Below are positions 1 to 7,829 of a DNA stretch of 64,000 bases, piece after piece. The notes below the pieces were generated by a model, which saw only the letters and a list, made by a program, of their open reading frames with translations, searched no databases and was not told where the DNA came from. Origin of the DNA: an uncultured Tateyamaria sp. (GTDB lineage Bacteria; Pseudomonadota; Alphaproteobacteria; Rhodobacterales; Rhodobacteraceae); NCBI RefSeq assembly GCF_947496075.1, contig NZ_CANMBJ010000004.1, positions 434,001-498,000 on the forward strand. The letters are read 5' to 3'. The first letter of the stretch is position 1; every line of letters begins with the position of its first letter. The position numbers and the translations under genes are program-made.

Positions 1-1704
1 CAGTTCCATTGCGTATTGGCCGAACCCACCGTCGCCCGAAATCGAGATGATCTTGCGGCCCTTGAGCCAGTCAAAGTCCTGCGTGGCCGCCCACGCGCCC
101 ATGGCTGCGGGAAAGCCGAAGCCGATGGAGCCAAGGTAGCCGGACATCAGCACGCGCTGCCCCTTGGTTTCGAAGTAGCGCCCAAAGGAGTAAGTGTTGT
201 TGCCCACATCCACGGCGATGATCGCATCAGCTGGCGCCACGCGCGACAATGCGTCGAATATGGCGAAGGCATGGATGCCCTTGGCTGTTTCCTCCTCCAT
301 ACGGTTACGTTTCTCCTTGCGCCAAATATCCCAGCGTTCAGCGAGTTCAGTCACCTGATCAGCCGCGTCAGCAGGACGTACCAGATGCGGAGCAACGGCC
401 GCACAGAATTCACCAATCTCGGACCAGATGGGCAGATCGACCGGGTGGAACTTGCCAAGCTGCATGCGTTCGAAATCAACCTGGATGATGGGTTTCGAAG
501 GTTCGATCCCCGTGTGGTTGGAGAAGGAGGTTCCGAGGGTCAGGATCAGGTCCGCTTCGTTCATAAACCACGACGCAATTGGCGTGCCGGACCGACCGAG
601 AACGCCCGCAGCATTAGGGTGACTGTCGGACAGCAGGCCCTTGCCTTTGAACGTCGTCAGCACCGGAGCACCAAGGGTTTCGGCCAGCTTGGTGATCGCC
701 TCCATATGGTCCCATGCCCCATGGCCGATCACAAAGATCGGGCGCTTGGCCGCGTTCAGCAGGTTCAGCGCATCGGCGACATCTGCATCCGATGGCTTGA
801 CGACGGCGCGACCCATGCGCCCGTCGGGCTTGGATGCGGGCGCGTCGGATGGGTTGGTCTGCATGTCATCGGGGAAGATCAGGTGGGCCACGTCGCGTTC
901 GACCAGCGCATTCTTCATCGCCAACGACACCAGTTCGGCGTGTTTTGAGGTGCTCAGCACTGTCTGGCTGAACCTGCTAACCGCATCAAAGGCCGATGCC
1001 AGGTCGATGTCCTGAAACGCGCCGGGGCCAAAGACCTGGGTCTGCACCTGACCCGTCAGTGCGAGCACGGGCGCGCGGTCGACCTTGGCGTCCCACAGAC
1101 CTGTCAGCAAGTTCGTGGCGCCGGGCCCAGCGATGGTCAGGCACCCCGCCGGATGACCCGTCAGCTTGCCATAGGCGGATGCGGCGAACGCGGCGGACCC
1201 TTCGTGGCGGATGCCCACATATTTCATCTCACCCGCTTCGACCCGCATTCGGATCGCATCCGCCAGCCCAAGGTTTGAATGACCCACCATGCCAAAGACG
1301 TGTTTCAGGCCCCAATTGACCATGCTTTCCGCCATCTGATCGCTGACCGTGCGCACATGCGGCGGTTCTGGTTCGAGACCCACAAATATCTCATCCCCCT
1401 CGATCTTGAGCGGGTACAGTTTCTGGCCCGTATCCTCGTGTCCGCCAGGAGGGGCACCGGTAAGCGGATCAAAGTCCCAACCGTGCCATGGGCAACGGAT
1501 CCAGCATTTACCGCCCTCTCCGCGCTCAATCGATCCTTCGCCCAGCGGTCCGCGCTGATGCGGACAGTGATTGTCCATCGCTGCCCACTGCCCATCGAAA
1601 TGGGAAAGGCAAATAGAGACGGTGCGTGCGGTGACCGTCTTCACCCGCCCTTCGGGCAAGTCGGTTGTCTGCCCAACCCGGATCCAATCAAGCGTTTCAG
1701 TCAT
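1..1704 (-). CDS. Rieske [2Fe-2S]-thiamine diphosphate enzyme fusion (3' end outside window)
   Basis: I translated this open frame by hand; it runs from ATG 1704 to the window edge, so only the first 568 residues are visible. Residues 1-110 form a Rieske ferredoxin-like domain with ligands C47, H49, C71 and H74 (CPH-x21-CPWH). From about residue 120 the same frame continues as an acetolactate synthase/pyruvate oxidase-type TPP enzyme: the N-terminal domain has the catalytic glutamate E168 (RHEGSAAFAA), and the C-terminal domain starts a GDG motif (557-559) just before the edge. The start has a good GGAGGG site about 5 bases upstream. Family knowledge: such TPP enzymes decarboxylate or carboligate 2-oxo acids. 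The substrate is unknown; the Rieske module suggests electron transfer from or to the active site (inference). It lies 103 bp downstream of a tetR gene on the same strand. Confidence 0.88.
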   Translation of the reverse strand, partial: MTETLDWIRVGQTTDLPEGRVKTVTARTVSICLSHFDGQWAAMDNHCPHQRGPLGEGSIERGEGGKCWIRCPWHGWDFDPLTGAPPGGHEDTGQKLYPLKIEGDEIFVGLEPEPPHVRTVSDQMAESMVNWGLKHVFGMVGHSNLGLADAIRMRVEAGEMKYVGIRHEGSAAFAASAYGKLTGHPAGCLTIAGPGATNLLTGLWDAKVDRAPVLALTGQVQTQVFGPGAFQDIDLASAFDAVSRFSQTVLSTSKHAELVSLAMKNALVERDVAHLIFPDDMQTNPSDAPASKPDGRMGRAVVKPSDADVADALNLLNAAKRPIFVIGHGAWDHMEAITKLAETLGAPVLTTFKGKGLLSDSHPNAAGVLGRSGTPIASWFMNEADLILTLGTSFSNHTGIEPSKPIIQVDFERMQLGKFHPVDLPIWSEIGEFCAAVAPHLVRPADAADQVTELAERWDIWRKEKRNRMEEETAKGIHAFAIFDALSRVAPADAIIAVDVGNNTYSFGRYFETKGQRVLMSGYLGSIGFGFPAAMGAWAATQDFDWLKGRKIISISGDGGFGQYAMEL

Positions 1705-1807
1705 GCTATCCCTCCAACCGGCGCGATCAGGTCGATCCATTGCCGTATGCTTGGTCAGGCTGACACAGAAACGTTTTGGGATCACATCACATTTTTCAGC
1801 GTCACCT

Positions 1808-2368
1808 TCAGAGGCTGCGGGCGACCAATGTGCCAATGGTCGCTTCGAACCGGCTGGCGTCCTGTGCGGCCCGCGCAACGATCTGCGCCCCTTCGACCTG
1901 CGCCATGGCAGCGTGAGCTTCGGCGCGCGGGTCAGACACATGTCGTAGGGTGCCATCGGCCTGCCCGAGGCGGAAAACCGTGTCTAGCCATGCTGTGACA
2001 TCGCGGTGGAACGCGGCAAGTTCGGCGAGGCTTGCCTTTGGAAGGGCCGTTTGTGTCACGGATAGCGCAACGCACAAGCACAGGCTGCGCCCGCCATCTG
2101 ATGCCTGCCGATACAGATTCAGGAACTGCAACAGGCGTGCGCTGGCCATGGGTTCTGCTGCCGAGATGGCGTGGAGCTTGTCCATGAACACGGCCCGGTA
2201 ACGTTCCATTAGTGCGAAGGACAGATCGGCTTTGGCCGGGAAGTGGTAGTGCACTGATGCCTTTCGGATTCCCGCGCTGTTGGCGAGGTCTGCGAAGCTG
2301 AAACCGTCAAACCCGCGCCGCCGCGCAAACTCTTCCGCTTGGTCCAATAACGCGTTGCGTGTATCCAT
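1808..2368 (-). CDS. TetR/AcrR family transcriptional regulator
   Basis: A 186-residue protein of normal TetR length. Residues 1-50 carry the helix-turn-helix with the typical FSFADLANSAGI and KASVHYHF turn; the remaining all-helical part is the ligand-binding/dimerisation domain and is not assignable to a ligand. It is divergent from the cupin/FAD-oxidase pair and upstream of, and co-oriented with, the Rieske-TPP gene, so either could be its target. The 128-bp divergent promoter contains a repeated sequence that is a candidate operator. Confidence 0.9.
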   Translation of the reverse strand: MDTRNALLDQAEEFARRRGFDGFSFADLANSAGIRKASVHYHFPAKADLSFALMERYRAVFMDKLHAISAAEPMASARLLQFLNLYRQASDGGRSLCLCVALSVTQTALPKASLAELAAFHRDVTAWLDTVFRLGQADGTLRHVSDPRAEAHAAMAQVEGAQIVARAAQDASRFEATIGTLVARSL

Positions 2369-2480
2369 TTGCCTACCTTTTGGTCAGCACGGTTATTAAT
2401 ATATTTCTTTGATCCAAGAAAGCAATGAGGCTATCAACCTTGCAGAACTGAAATGTTTGCCTACCTAATGGAAGGTAACC
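2368..2480. promoter_or_regulatory. Divergent tetR/cupin promoter with repeated candidate operator
   Basis: The 11-mer TTTGCCTACCT occurs twice, at 2368-2378 and 2456-2466, each followed after two differing bases by TGG. The second copy belongs to the dyad TACCT-6 nt-AGGTA (2462-2477); the first contains ACC-TTTT-GGT. The left copy touches the tetR start codon and the right copy lies about 30 bp before the cupin start. This is the position expected for autoregulatory TetR sites; binding is inferred. Confidence 0.45.
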
Positions 2481-2496
2481 GCAATGGAGACCGAGT

Positions 2497-3168
2497 ATGG
2501 AACTGAATGCTGACTTCACGCAGCCCGTGCGCGTCCTGGACGCAGACAATCCTTGGCGAGCTTCACCTTCAGCGGGGGTCGAGCGGAAAATGCTGGATCG
2601 CATTGGGGATGAGGTGGCGCGTGCAACAACCATTGTGCGCTTTGCCCCCGGTAGCGCCTTTGCCCCGCATACCCATGATGGAGGCGAGGAATACATCGTG
2701 CTTGAAGGTGTGTTTCAGGACGAAGCAGGCGATTTTCCGGTCGGGACCTATGTGCGTAACCCGCCGACATCGCGCCATACCCCCAGTTCAGCACCCGGCG
2801 CCACCATCTTTGTCAAGCTGTGGCAGTTCGATCCCGAGGACCGGCACCATGTGCGCATTGATATGAACACGGCGGAAACCACTGTGGATCCAGCGCGGGA
2901 TGGTGTGTCCACCGCGACCTTGTTCGAAGATACCAATGAGCGTGTGGCCTTCGAGGTTTGGGCAGCGGGTGCATCTCATGCGTTAGATGCCAAGGACGGG
3001 GCCGAGGTATTGGTGCTAGACGGAAGCTTGAGTGACGGTGACGCCACCATGGGTGCGCGTGACTGGCTGCGCTTCCCACCCGGCAGCAAGGTCACGTTGA
3101 AGGCTGGATCGGAAGGCGCGCGGCTTTGGGTCAAGGCGGGCCATTTGCGCCAGATGGTCGACGGGTGA
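2497..3168 (+). CDS. ChrR-like double cupin protein
   Basis: A 223-residue protein. The first cupin (about residues 40-115) has the metal-binding pattern H-T-H-x-GGEE and the NPP-x2-RH segment typical of ChrR-type cupins. The second half (about 145-220) looks like a degenerate cupin. The zinc anti-sigma domain of true ChrR is missing and no sigma-factor gene is adjacent, so an anti-sigma role is unlikely. A GGAG site precedes the ATG. Its stop overlaps the GTG start of the following FAD oxidase (GTGA), indicating translational coupling and a shared role, possibly handling an amine or aldehyde. Substrate unknown. Confidence 0.8.
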   Translation: MELNADFTQPVRVLDADNPWRASPSAGVERKMLDRIGDEVARATTIVRFAPGSAFAPHTHDGGEEYIVLEGVFQDEAGDFPVGTYVRNPPTSRHTPSSAPGATIFVKLWQFDPEDRHHVRIDMNTAETTVDPARDGVSTATLFEDTNERVAFEVWAAGASHALDAKDGAEVLVLDGSLSDGDATMGARDWLRFPPGSKVTLKAGSEGARLWVKAGHLRQMVDG

Positions 3169-4217
3169 CGAGCGCCCTAATCATTGGCGCGGGGCTGGCC
3201 GGTTTGACGGCCGCGCTGCGGCTGCATCAGGCGGGGCATGACGTGACCGTTCTGGAGGCGCGAGACCGCGTTGGCGGGCGGGCCTTGAGCCTTCCAGTTG
3301 CGGACGGTGGCATTGATCTTGGCCCGGCTTGGATATGGCCCGCCTATCAGCCACGGATCGTGGCTCTGCTGAAGGAATTAGGCTTATCGACGCTGGCCCA
3401 ATTCGAAGATGGCGATTTCATCTATGAAACAGCGGCGCAAACGCAGCGCGGGGCGTTTCCCCGGCGCTACAGCGATGCTGCGCGCATTCGTGGTGGAGTG
3501 CAACGGCTTGCTGAAAAGTTGGCGGCGTCGCTGCCTGACGGGACCATACGCTTCGGGCAGGTCGTGCGCGCCATTGATCTGACGCGTCGCCCGCAGGTCG
3601 AGACGGAGAGCGCGACATGGGACGCCGATATGGTGATCTGTGCAGTGCCCGGACCCATCGTCGCCTCGTGGGACGTGACCCCGGCGTGGGCTCCGGATGT
3701 TTCACAGGCGCTAACCCAATGGCCGACATGGATGGCGGCACATGCCAAGCTGGTTGCCCTTTACGACAAACCATTCTGGCGCGAGGCCGGATTGTCCGGG
3801 GGTGCTGTCAGCCATGTAGGCCCGTTGTTCGAAATCGCAGATCAGTCTGATCCCGAGGCCAACGTTTTTGGTCTCTTCGGGTTCTTGGGCGTGACATCTG
3901 ATGCGCGGCAAGATCGTGAGACCTTAATTCAGCAATCGCTGGCACAGGTGTCACGCCTGTTTGGGCCCCGGGCTGCGCAGCCGAGCAAGGTCGAGCTGAT
4001 GGATTGGGCCGCAGAGCCATTCACTGCGACCCCATTTGACCAAACGCCGCCGCACGGTCATCCGCCCTATGGCGCGCCCGGCTTGTCGCACCCGGTCGCA
4101 GGTCGCCTGATCTTTGCCGGGGCTGAGGTGTCGCAACAGAACGGCGGATTGATCGAAGGGGCAATTGAAACGGGGGAGCGGGCGGCTGCGATGGTCAGCA
4201 CCGCGTTGGTCAACTAG
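3165..4217 (+). CDS. FAD-dependent amine oxidase family protein
   Basis: Starting at GTG 3165, which overlaps the stop of the cupin gene, the protein has 350 residues. The N-terminus is a classic FAD Rossmann fold (GAGLAGLTAAL, then LEARDRVGGRA), and the C-terminus has FAGAE...GGLIEGAIETGERAA, the second FAD-contact segment of flavin monoamine oxidases. It is about 100 residues shorter than typical plant or animal monoamine oxidases but within the range of bacterial family members. A longer reading from an upstream ATG (3126) would add 13 residues encoded inside the cupin gene and is less likely. Substrate unknown. Confidence 0.85.
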   Translation: MTSALIIGAGLAGLTAALRLHQAGHDVTVLEARDRVGGRALSLPVADGGIDLGPAWIWPAYQPRIVALLKELGLSTLAQFEDGDFIYETAAQTQRGAFPRRYSDAARIRGGVQRLAEKLAASLPDGTIRFGQVVRAIDLTRRPQVETESATWDADMVICAVPGPIVASWDVTPAWAPDVSQALTQWPTWMAAHAKLVALYDKPFWREAGLSGGAVSHVGPLFEIADQSDPEANVFGLFGFLGVTSDARQDRETLIQQSLAQVSRLFGPRAAQPSKVELMDWAAEPFTATPFDQTPPHGHPPYGAPGLSHPVAGRLIFAGAEVSQQNGGLIEGAIETGERAAAMVSTALVN

Positions 4218-5503
4218 AGGCGCAGGTCACTGTCTGCTGTGTCGAATGCGGCCTTCATATCAAAGAGAACGCCATTGTCCGCCAAGAGCGCGCGCAAGGG
4301 TGCAGGCCCCGGCCCTATCAGATCATCATGCGGCACTGCGAGGATCACCGCGTCATAACCCGCCTGTTCTGGCAGCTGTGCCAATAGGTCGAGCCCGTGT
4401 TCCTGCCTCACCTCTTCCAGATCAGCCCAAGGGTCGTAAATATCGGCTTCAAGCCCATAGCTTTCCAATTCACCCAGCATGTCGACAACCTTGGTGTTGC
4501 GGATGTCTGCGCAGTTTTGCTTGAACGTGATCCCAAGGATCAGAACCCGTCCCCCATGAACGCGCGCTTCGCGCTTGATCATTGCCTTGACCAAAAGGGA
4601 AACCGCATGTTGCGCCATGCCATCGTTGATCTCGCGCGCCATGCGGATGATGTCGGGGATGTGGCCAGCCGAAATCGATTTGTCGATCAGGTAATAGGGA
4701 TCAACACCGATACAGTGCCCCCCAACCAGCCCGGGCGTGTAGCGGTTGAAATTCCACTTGGTGGCAGCAGCGTCCAGCACGGCGGATGTATCGATGCCAA
4801 GGTGCGAAAAGATGATCGAAAGCTCATTGATCAGGGCGATGTTTACGTCACGCTGGGTGTTTTCGATGACCTTGGCCGCTTCGGCCACGCGGATGGACGG
4901 GGCAAGGTGGGTACCTGCCGTGATGATGGAGCCATAGAGCGCGTCAATCGCCTGCCCTGCTTCGGGGGTTGAGCCGGAGGTAACTTTGGTGATTTTGGGC
5001 AGCGGACGATCCTTGTCGCCCGGGTTGATCCGCTCGGGGCTGTAGCCCGCGTAGAAGTCGGTGTTGAGGCGCAGGCCGGACACTTCTTCGACCAGCGGCA
5101 GGCAGTCTTCCTCGGTCGCGCCGGGATAGACCGTACTTTCGAAAATGACGATGTCGCCACGTTTGATTACCTCCCCAACCGTGCGGGAGGCCGCGAGCAG
5201 CGGGGCAAGGTTGGGTTGGCGGTGGCTGTCGATTGGGGTCGGGACGGCAACGATATAGACGTTGCACTCCGCGATGTCGGACAGGGTGTTGGTGTAGGTC
5301 AGGTGGGTCGCTGCGCCCAGATCGTCCACCTCGCCGGTGCTGTCCGTCCCTACTTGTAGGCCCGCGACGCGCTCGACGTTCAGATCGAACCCGATGGTGG
5401 GGCGTTGTTTGCCCAGTTCCACGGCGAGCGGCAGGCCGACATAGCCCAGTCCAATTACAGCCACGCGCATCTGGTCGAGGGTTGGCAGGGGAGCTTGGGT
5501 CAT
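4214..5503 (-). CDS. Nucleotide sugar dehydrogenase (TviB/WbpA-like UDP-hexosamine 6-dehydrogenase)
   Basis: A 429-residue, three-domain protein of the UDP-glucose/UDP-GlcNAc dehydrogenase family. The NAD-binding motif is GLGYVGLP (18-25); a central dimerisation segment follows; the catalytic cysteine is C264 in GGHCIGVDPYY. The two-step oxidation of a UDP-sugar C6 alcohol to a uronate is the family reaction. The sequence resembles the TviB/VipA/WbpA branch more than Ugd. An alternative start at M12 would match the usual N-terminus. No glycosyltransferase or capsule gene is nearby. The stop overlaps the convergent FAD oxidase by 4 bp. The next gene upstream (129 bp) is a Gfo/Idh protein, the family of WbpB, so a WbpA/WbpB-like pairing is possible but unproven. 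Confidence 0.88.
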   Translation of the reverse strand: MTQAPLPTLDQMRVAVIGLGYVGLPLAVELGKQRPTIGFDLNVERVAGLQVGTDSTGEVDDLGAATHLTYTNTLSDIAECNVYIVAVPTPIDSHRQPNLAPLLAASRTVGEVIKRGDIVIFESTVYPGATEEDCLPLVEEVSGLRLNTDFYAGYSPERINPGDKDRPLPKITKVTSGSTPEAGQAIDALYGSIITAGTHLAPSIRVAEAAKVIENTQRDVNIALINELSIIFSHLGIDTSAVLDAAATKWNFNRYTPGLVGGHCIGVDPYYLIDKSISAGHIPDIIRMAREINDGMAQHAVSLLVKAMIKREARVHGGRVLILGITFKQNCADIRNTKVVDMLGELESYGLEADIYDPWADLEEVRQEHGLDLLAQLPEQAGYDAVILAVPHDDLIGPGPAPLRALLADNGVLFDMKAAFDTADSDLRL

Positions 5504-5631
5504 GGTCTGCGCCTTTGTCTTGCGATCCCCTGCCTAGCGGGCCGGGCGGTACTGCGCAATATAGGCGCGCCGAATGCGGCCAAAGCGCCAGGTCGTGCAC
5601 AATGCGGTGAGTGGAGCGGCTTGGGGATGTC

Positions 5632-6639
5632 CTAACCGACAGCAACCAGTTGCCCGGATCCGGCGGCTGATTTGATCGCTTCGATCACCTGAACAGCGCG
5701 CAGGCCATCGGCCCCGCTGACAAGCGGCGGGGCATTGCCTTCGATAACTTGCGCAAAATGCTCAATCTGATCCTTCAGCGGGTTTGACAGGGGCAGTGGC
5801 ACCCGCGTCTGGTCCATGGGCGCCCACCAGTCCGGGCCGTCCTTTTGCGTCCAAAGGCTGAGGTTGGGCAAGGACAGCGCACCCTTTGTTCCCCCGATGA
5901 GATAACTGGACTGATCCGTTTTGGGATAGGCAGGGTTTTCACCTGCAGTCAGCTCCCAACTCCATGGACCAAGGGCAACGTCGGACAGGTTGACGGTGCC
6001 CAGCGCGCCGCTGGCAAAGCGAAGGGTGGCGACGGTCACTTCCTCCGCTTTTGCCCCGCGCACCGCATTGTTTTCCATCGCCTGCACATGAGTGATCGGC
6101 CCGCACAGGTACATCAGCAGATCAATGTCGTGGATCAGGTTGATAAACAGCGGCCCTGCCCCCGCCCCTTGCCGCCATGACTGGGCGTAGTAGCTGTCGG
6201 GTTTGGGCAGCCAGCAGGTGCCCTGTACCGTCGTCACTGTGCCCAGCGTTCCATCGGCGATGAGCTGGTGCGCTTTGGCGACCAGCGGATTGTGCCGTCT
6301 ATGATGCCCTACAAGGATGGGCACATCTGCCTTTTCTGCGGCAGCGACCACTTCGACCCCTTCGGCGGTCGTGGCCGCGAGCGGTTTTTCGATCAGGATC
6401 GGACAGTACACATCGATCAGCGACAGGGCCATCGAAGCGTGAAGGTGGTTGGGCACCGCAAGGATGACGCCGTCGGATTGCGCGGCCAGATCCGAAAGGC
6501 TGTCGGTACACGCCCATGGCACGTGTTCTTTCAACGCCGGATCGAAGACGGCAGAGACCGTGACACCTTGTGCACGTTCGATTGCGTCCAAATGCTGACG
6601 GCCGATCAGACCGACACCTGCAACACCAATGCGCATCAT
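5632..6639 (-). CDS. Gfo/Idh/MocA family oxidoreductase (fourth of the operon)
   Basis: A 335-residue NAD(P)-dependent sugar dehydrogenase-like protein. The Rossmann motif GVAGVGLIGRQH is at the N-terminus, the cofactor-binding EKP (IEKPLAA) near residue 95, and H-x-x-D (NLIHDIDLL) in the substrate domain. The start ATG overlaps the uxuA stop (ATGA), so it is the last gene of the five-gene operon. Family members oxidise or reduce sugars, inositols and sugar acids; the substrate cannot be read from the sequence. An alternative is a WbpB-like UDP-uronate 3-dehydrogenase, given the UDP-sugar dehydrogenase gene that follows. Confidence 0.87.
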   Translation of the reverse strand: MMRIGVAGVGLIGRQHLDAIERAQGVTVSAVFDPALKEHVPWACTDSLSDLAAQSDGVILAVPNHLHASMALSLIDVYCPILIEKPLAATTAEGVEVVAAAEKADVPILVGHHRRHNPLVAKAHQLIADGTLGTVTTVQGTCWLPKPDSYYAQSWRQGAGAGPLFINLIHDIDLLMYLCGPITHVQAMENNAVRGAKAEEVTVATLRFASGALGTVNLSDVALGPWSWELTAGENPAYPKTDQSSYLIGGTKGALSLPNLSLWTQKDGPDWWAPMDQTRVPLPLSNPLKDQIEHFAQVIEGNAPPLVSGADGLRAVQVIEAIKSAAGSGQLVAVG

Positions 6640-7829
6640 GCCTGACCTGCCGCGACTGCTGCCATGATCCCCCGCAGCTCGGCCAGCCCACGCATCCGTC
6701 CAATCAGAGGATAGCCGGGCAGGCTGTCACGCTTCCGGTCCATGAGCAATTCTTGGCCGTGATCCGGGCGCATGGGGATGGCATGGTCGCTGCGCCCTTC
6801 AGCACGACGGCGTGCTTCTTCCTCCATCAGCGCGGCGACGGTTCCAACCATGTCGGTGTCCCCCTCAAGATGTGCCGCTTCAAAGAAACCGGGGCGGTCC
6901 GGGTCTGGGGATGGCAGGCGCTTGGTATTGCGCAGATGTGCGAAGTGGATGCGCGGGCCGAGGCGGCGCACGAAGTCAAGCGCGTCGAAGGCTTCGGCGA
7001 CGCCCAGTGACCCGGTGCACAGCGTCACGCCGTTTGCCTCAAAATTCACTGCATTCAACACGGTCTCATAGTCATCGGTCGAAGACATGACCCGAGGCAG
7101 GCCTAGAAGTGAAAAGGGCGGGTCGTCCGGGTGACAGCACAGACGTAGGCCAAGGTGATCCGCCAGCGGGGCAACCTCGGACAGAAAGTCGATCAGGTGG
7201 CCGCGCATTTTCTCCGCGTCTATGGCGTCATATGTCGAAAGCCGTTGCTGTACGTCATCCAGAGTCCAACCGTCATTCGCACCGGGTAGCCCGGCAATCA
7301 CTGTACGGCTGAGCCGCGCCTTGTCTGCGTCATCCATTCGGGCAAAGGCTTCGGTCGCGCTGGCCCGAACAACATCCGAATAGTCATCCAAAGCACCCGG
7401 GCGCTTGAGAATGAAGAGGTCAAAGGCTGCGAAATCTGCCAGATCGAACAGCATGGCCGTGCCGCCATGAGGTTGCGCGGCACGGGTTTGAGTACGTGTC
7501 CAATCGAGGATTGGCATGAAGTTGTAGCAGATGGTGCGGATCCCTGCTTGCGCTAGAGCGGTCATGCTGGCCTTGTAGGCGTCCAGATGCGCAGCGATGT
7601 CGGCGCTTCGTGTCTTGATCGCTTCAGACACCGGCAGGCTTTCCACCACCTCCCATGTGAGGCCGGCAGCCTCAATCATCGCTTTGCGGTCTTGGATCGC
7701 TTGCGCGGGCCATTCCTGACCGGGCGCGAATTGGTGAAGTGCCGTAACCACACCAGTTGCTCCGACCTGCGGAAGGTCGGACAATTGCGTGGGATCATTG
7801 GGCCCAAACCAACGCCAGCATTCGATCAT
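6636..7829 (-). CDS. uxuA: D-mannonate dehydratase
   Basis: UxuA converts D-mannonate to 2-dehydro-3-deoxy-D-gluconate (KDG) in glucuronate catabolism. The protein has 397 residues from ATG 7829. This start is chosen because it overlaps the preceding stop (ATGA) and because the N-terminus MIECWRWFGPNDP then aligns with known UxuA proteins; an upstream in-frame ATG at 7838 would add three residues. The TIM-barrel metal site motif CCHPDDPP is present, together with LCTGSLG and the C-terminal HGQELL-type segment. The product KDG would be phosphorylated by the kinase at 13541-14419. Confidence 0.95.
   Translation of the reverse strand: MIECWRWFGPNDPTQLSDLPQVGATGVVTALHQFAPGQEWPAQAIQDRKAMIEAAGLTWEVVESLPVSEAIKTRSADIAAHLDAYKASMTALAQAGIRTICYNFMPILDWTRTQTRAAQPHGGTAMLFDLADFAAFDLFILKRPGALDDYSDVVRASATEAFARMDDADKARLSRTVIAGLPGANDGWTLDDVQQRLSTYDAIDAEKMRGHLIDFLSEVAPLADHLGLRLCCHPDDPPFSLLGLPRVMSSTDDYETVLNAVNFEANGVTLCTGSLGVAEAFDALDFVRRLGPRIHFAHLRNTKRLPSPDPDRPGFFEAAHLEGDTDMVGTVAALMEEEARRRAEGRSDHAIPMRPDHGQELLMDRKRDSLPGYPLIGRMRGLAELRGIMAAVAAGQA

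Noticed and set aside
16-948. Plus-strand open frame of 310 codons across the start of the window
   Set aside because: It is antisense to the Rieske-TPP gene, whose frame shows strong motifs on the minus strand; the plus frame has no recognisable domain.
5504-5631. Possible small gene or RNA between the UDP-sugar dehydrogenase and the Gfo/Idh gene
   Set aside because: No start with ribosome site, no stable stem and no conserved motif seen; treated as promoter region.
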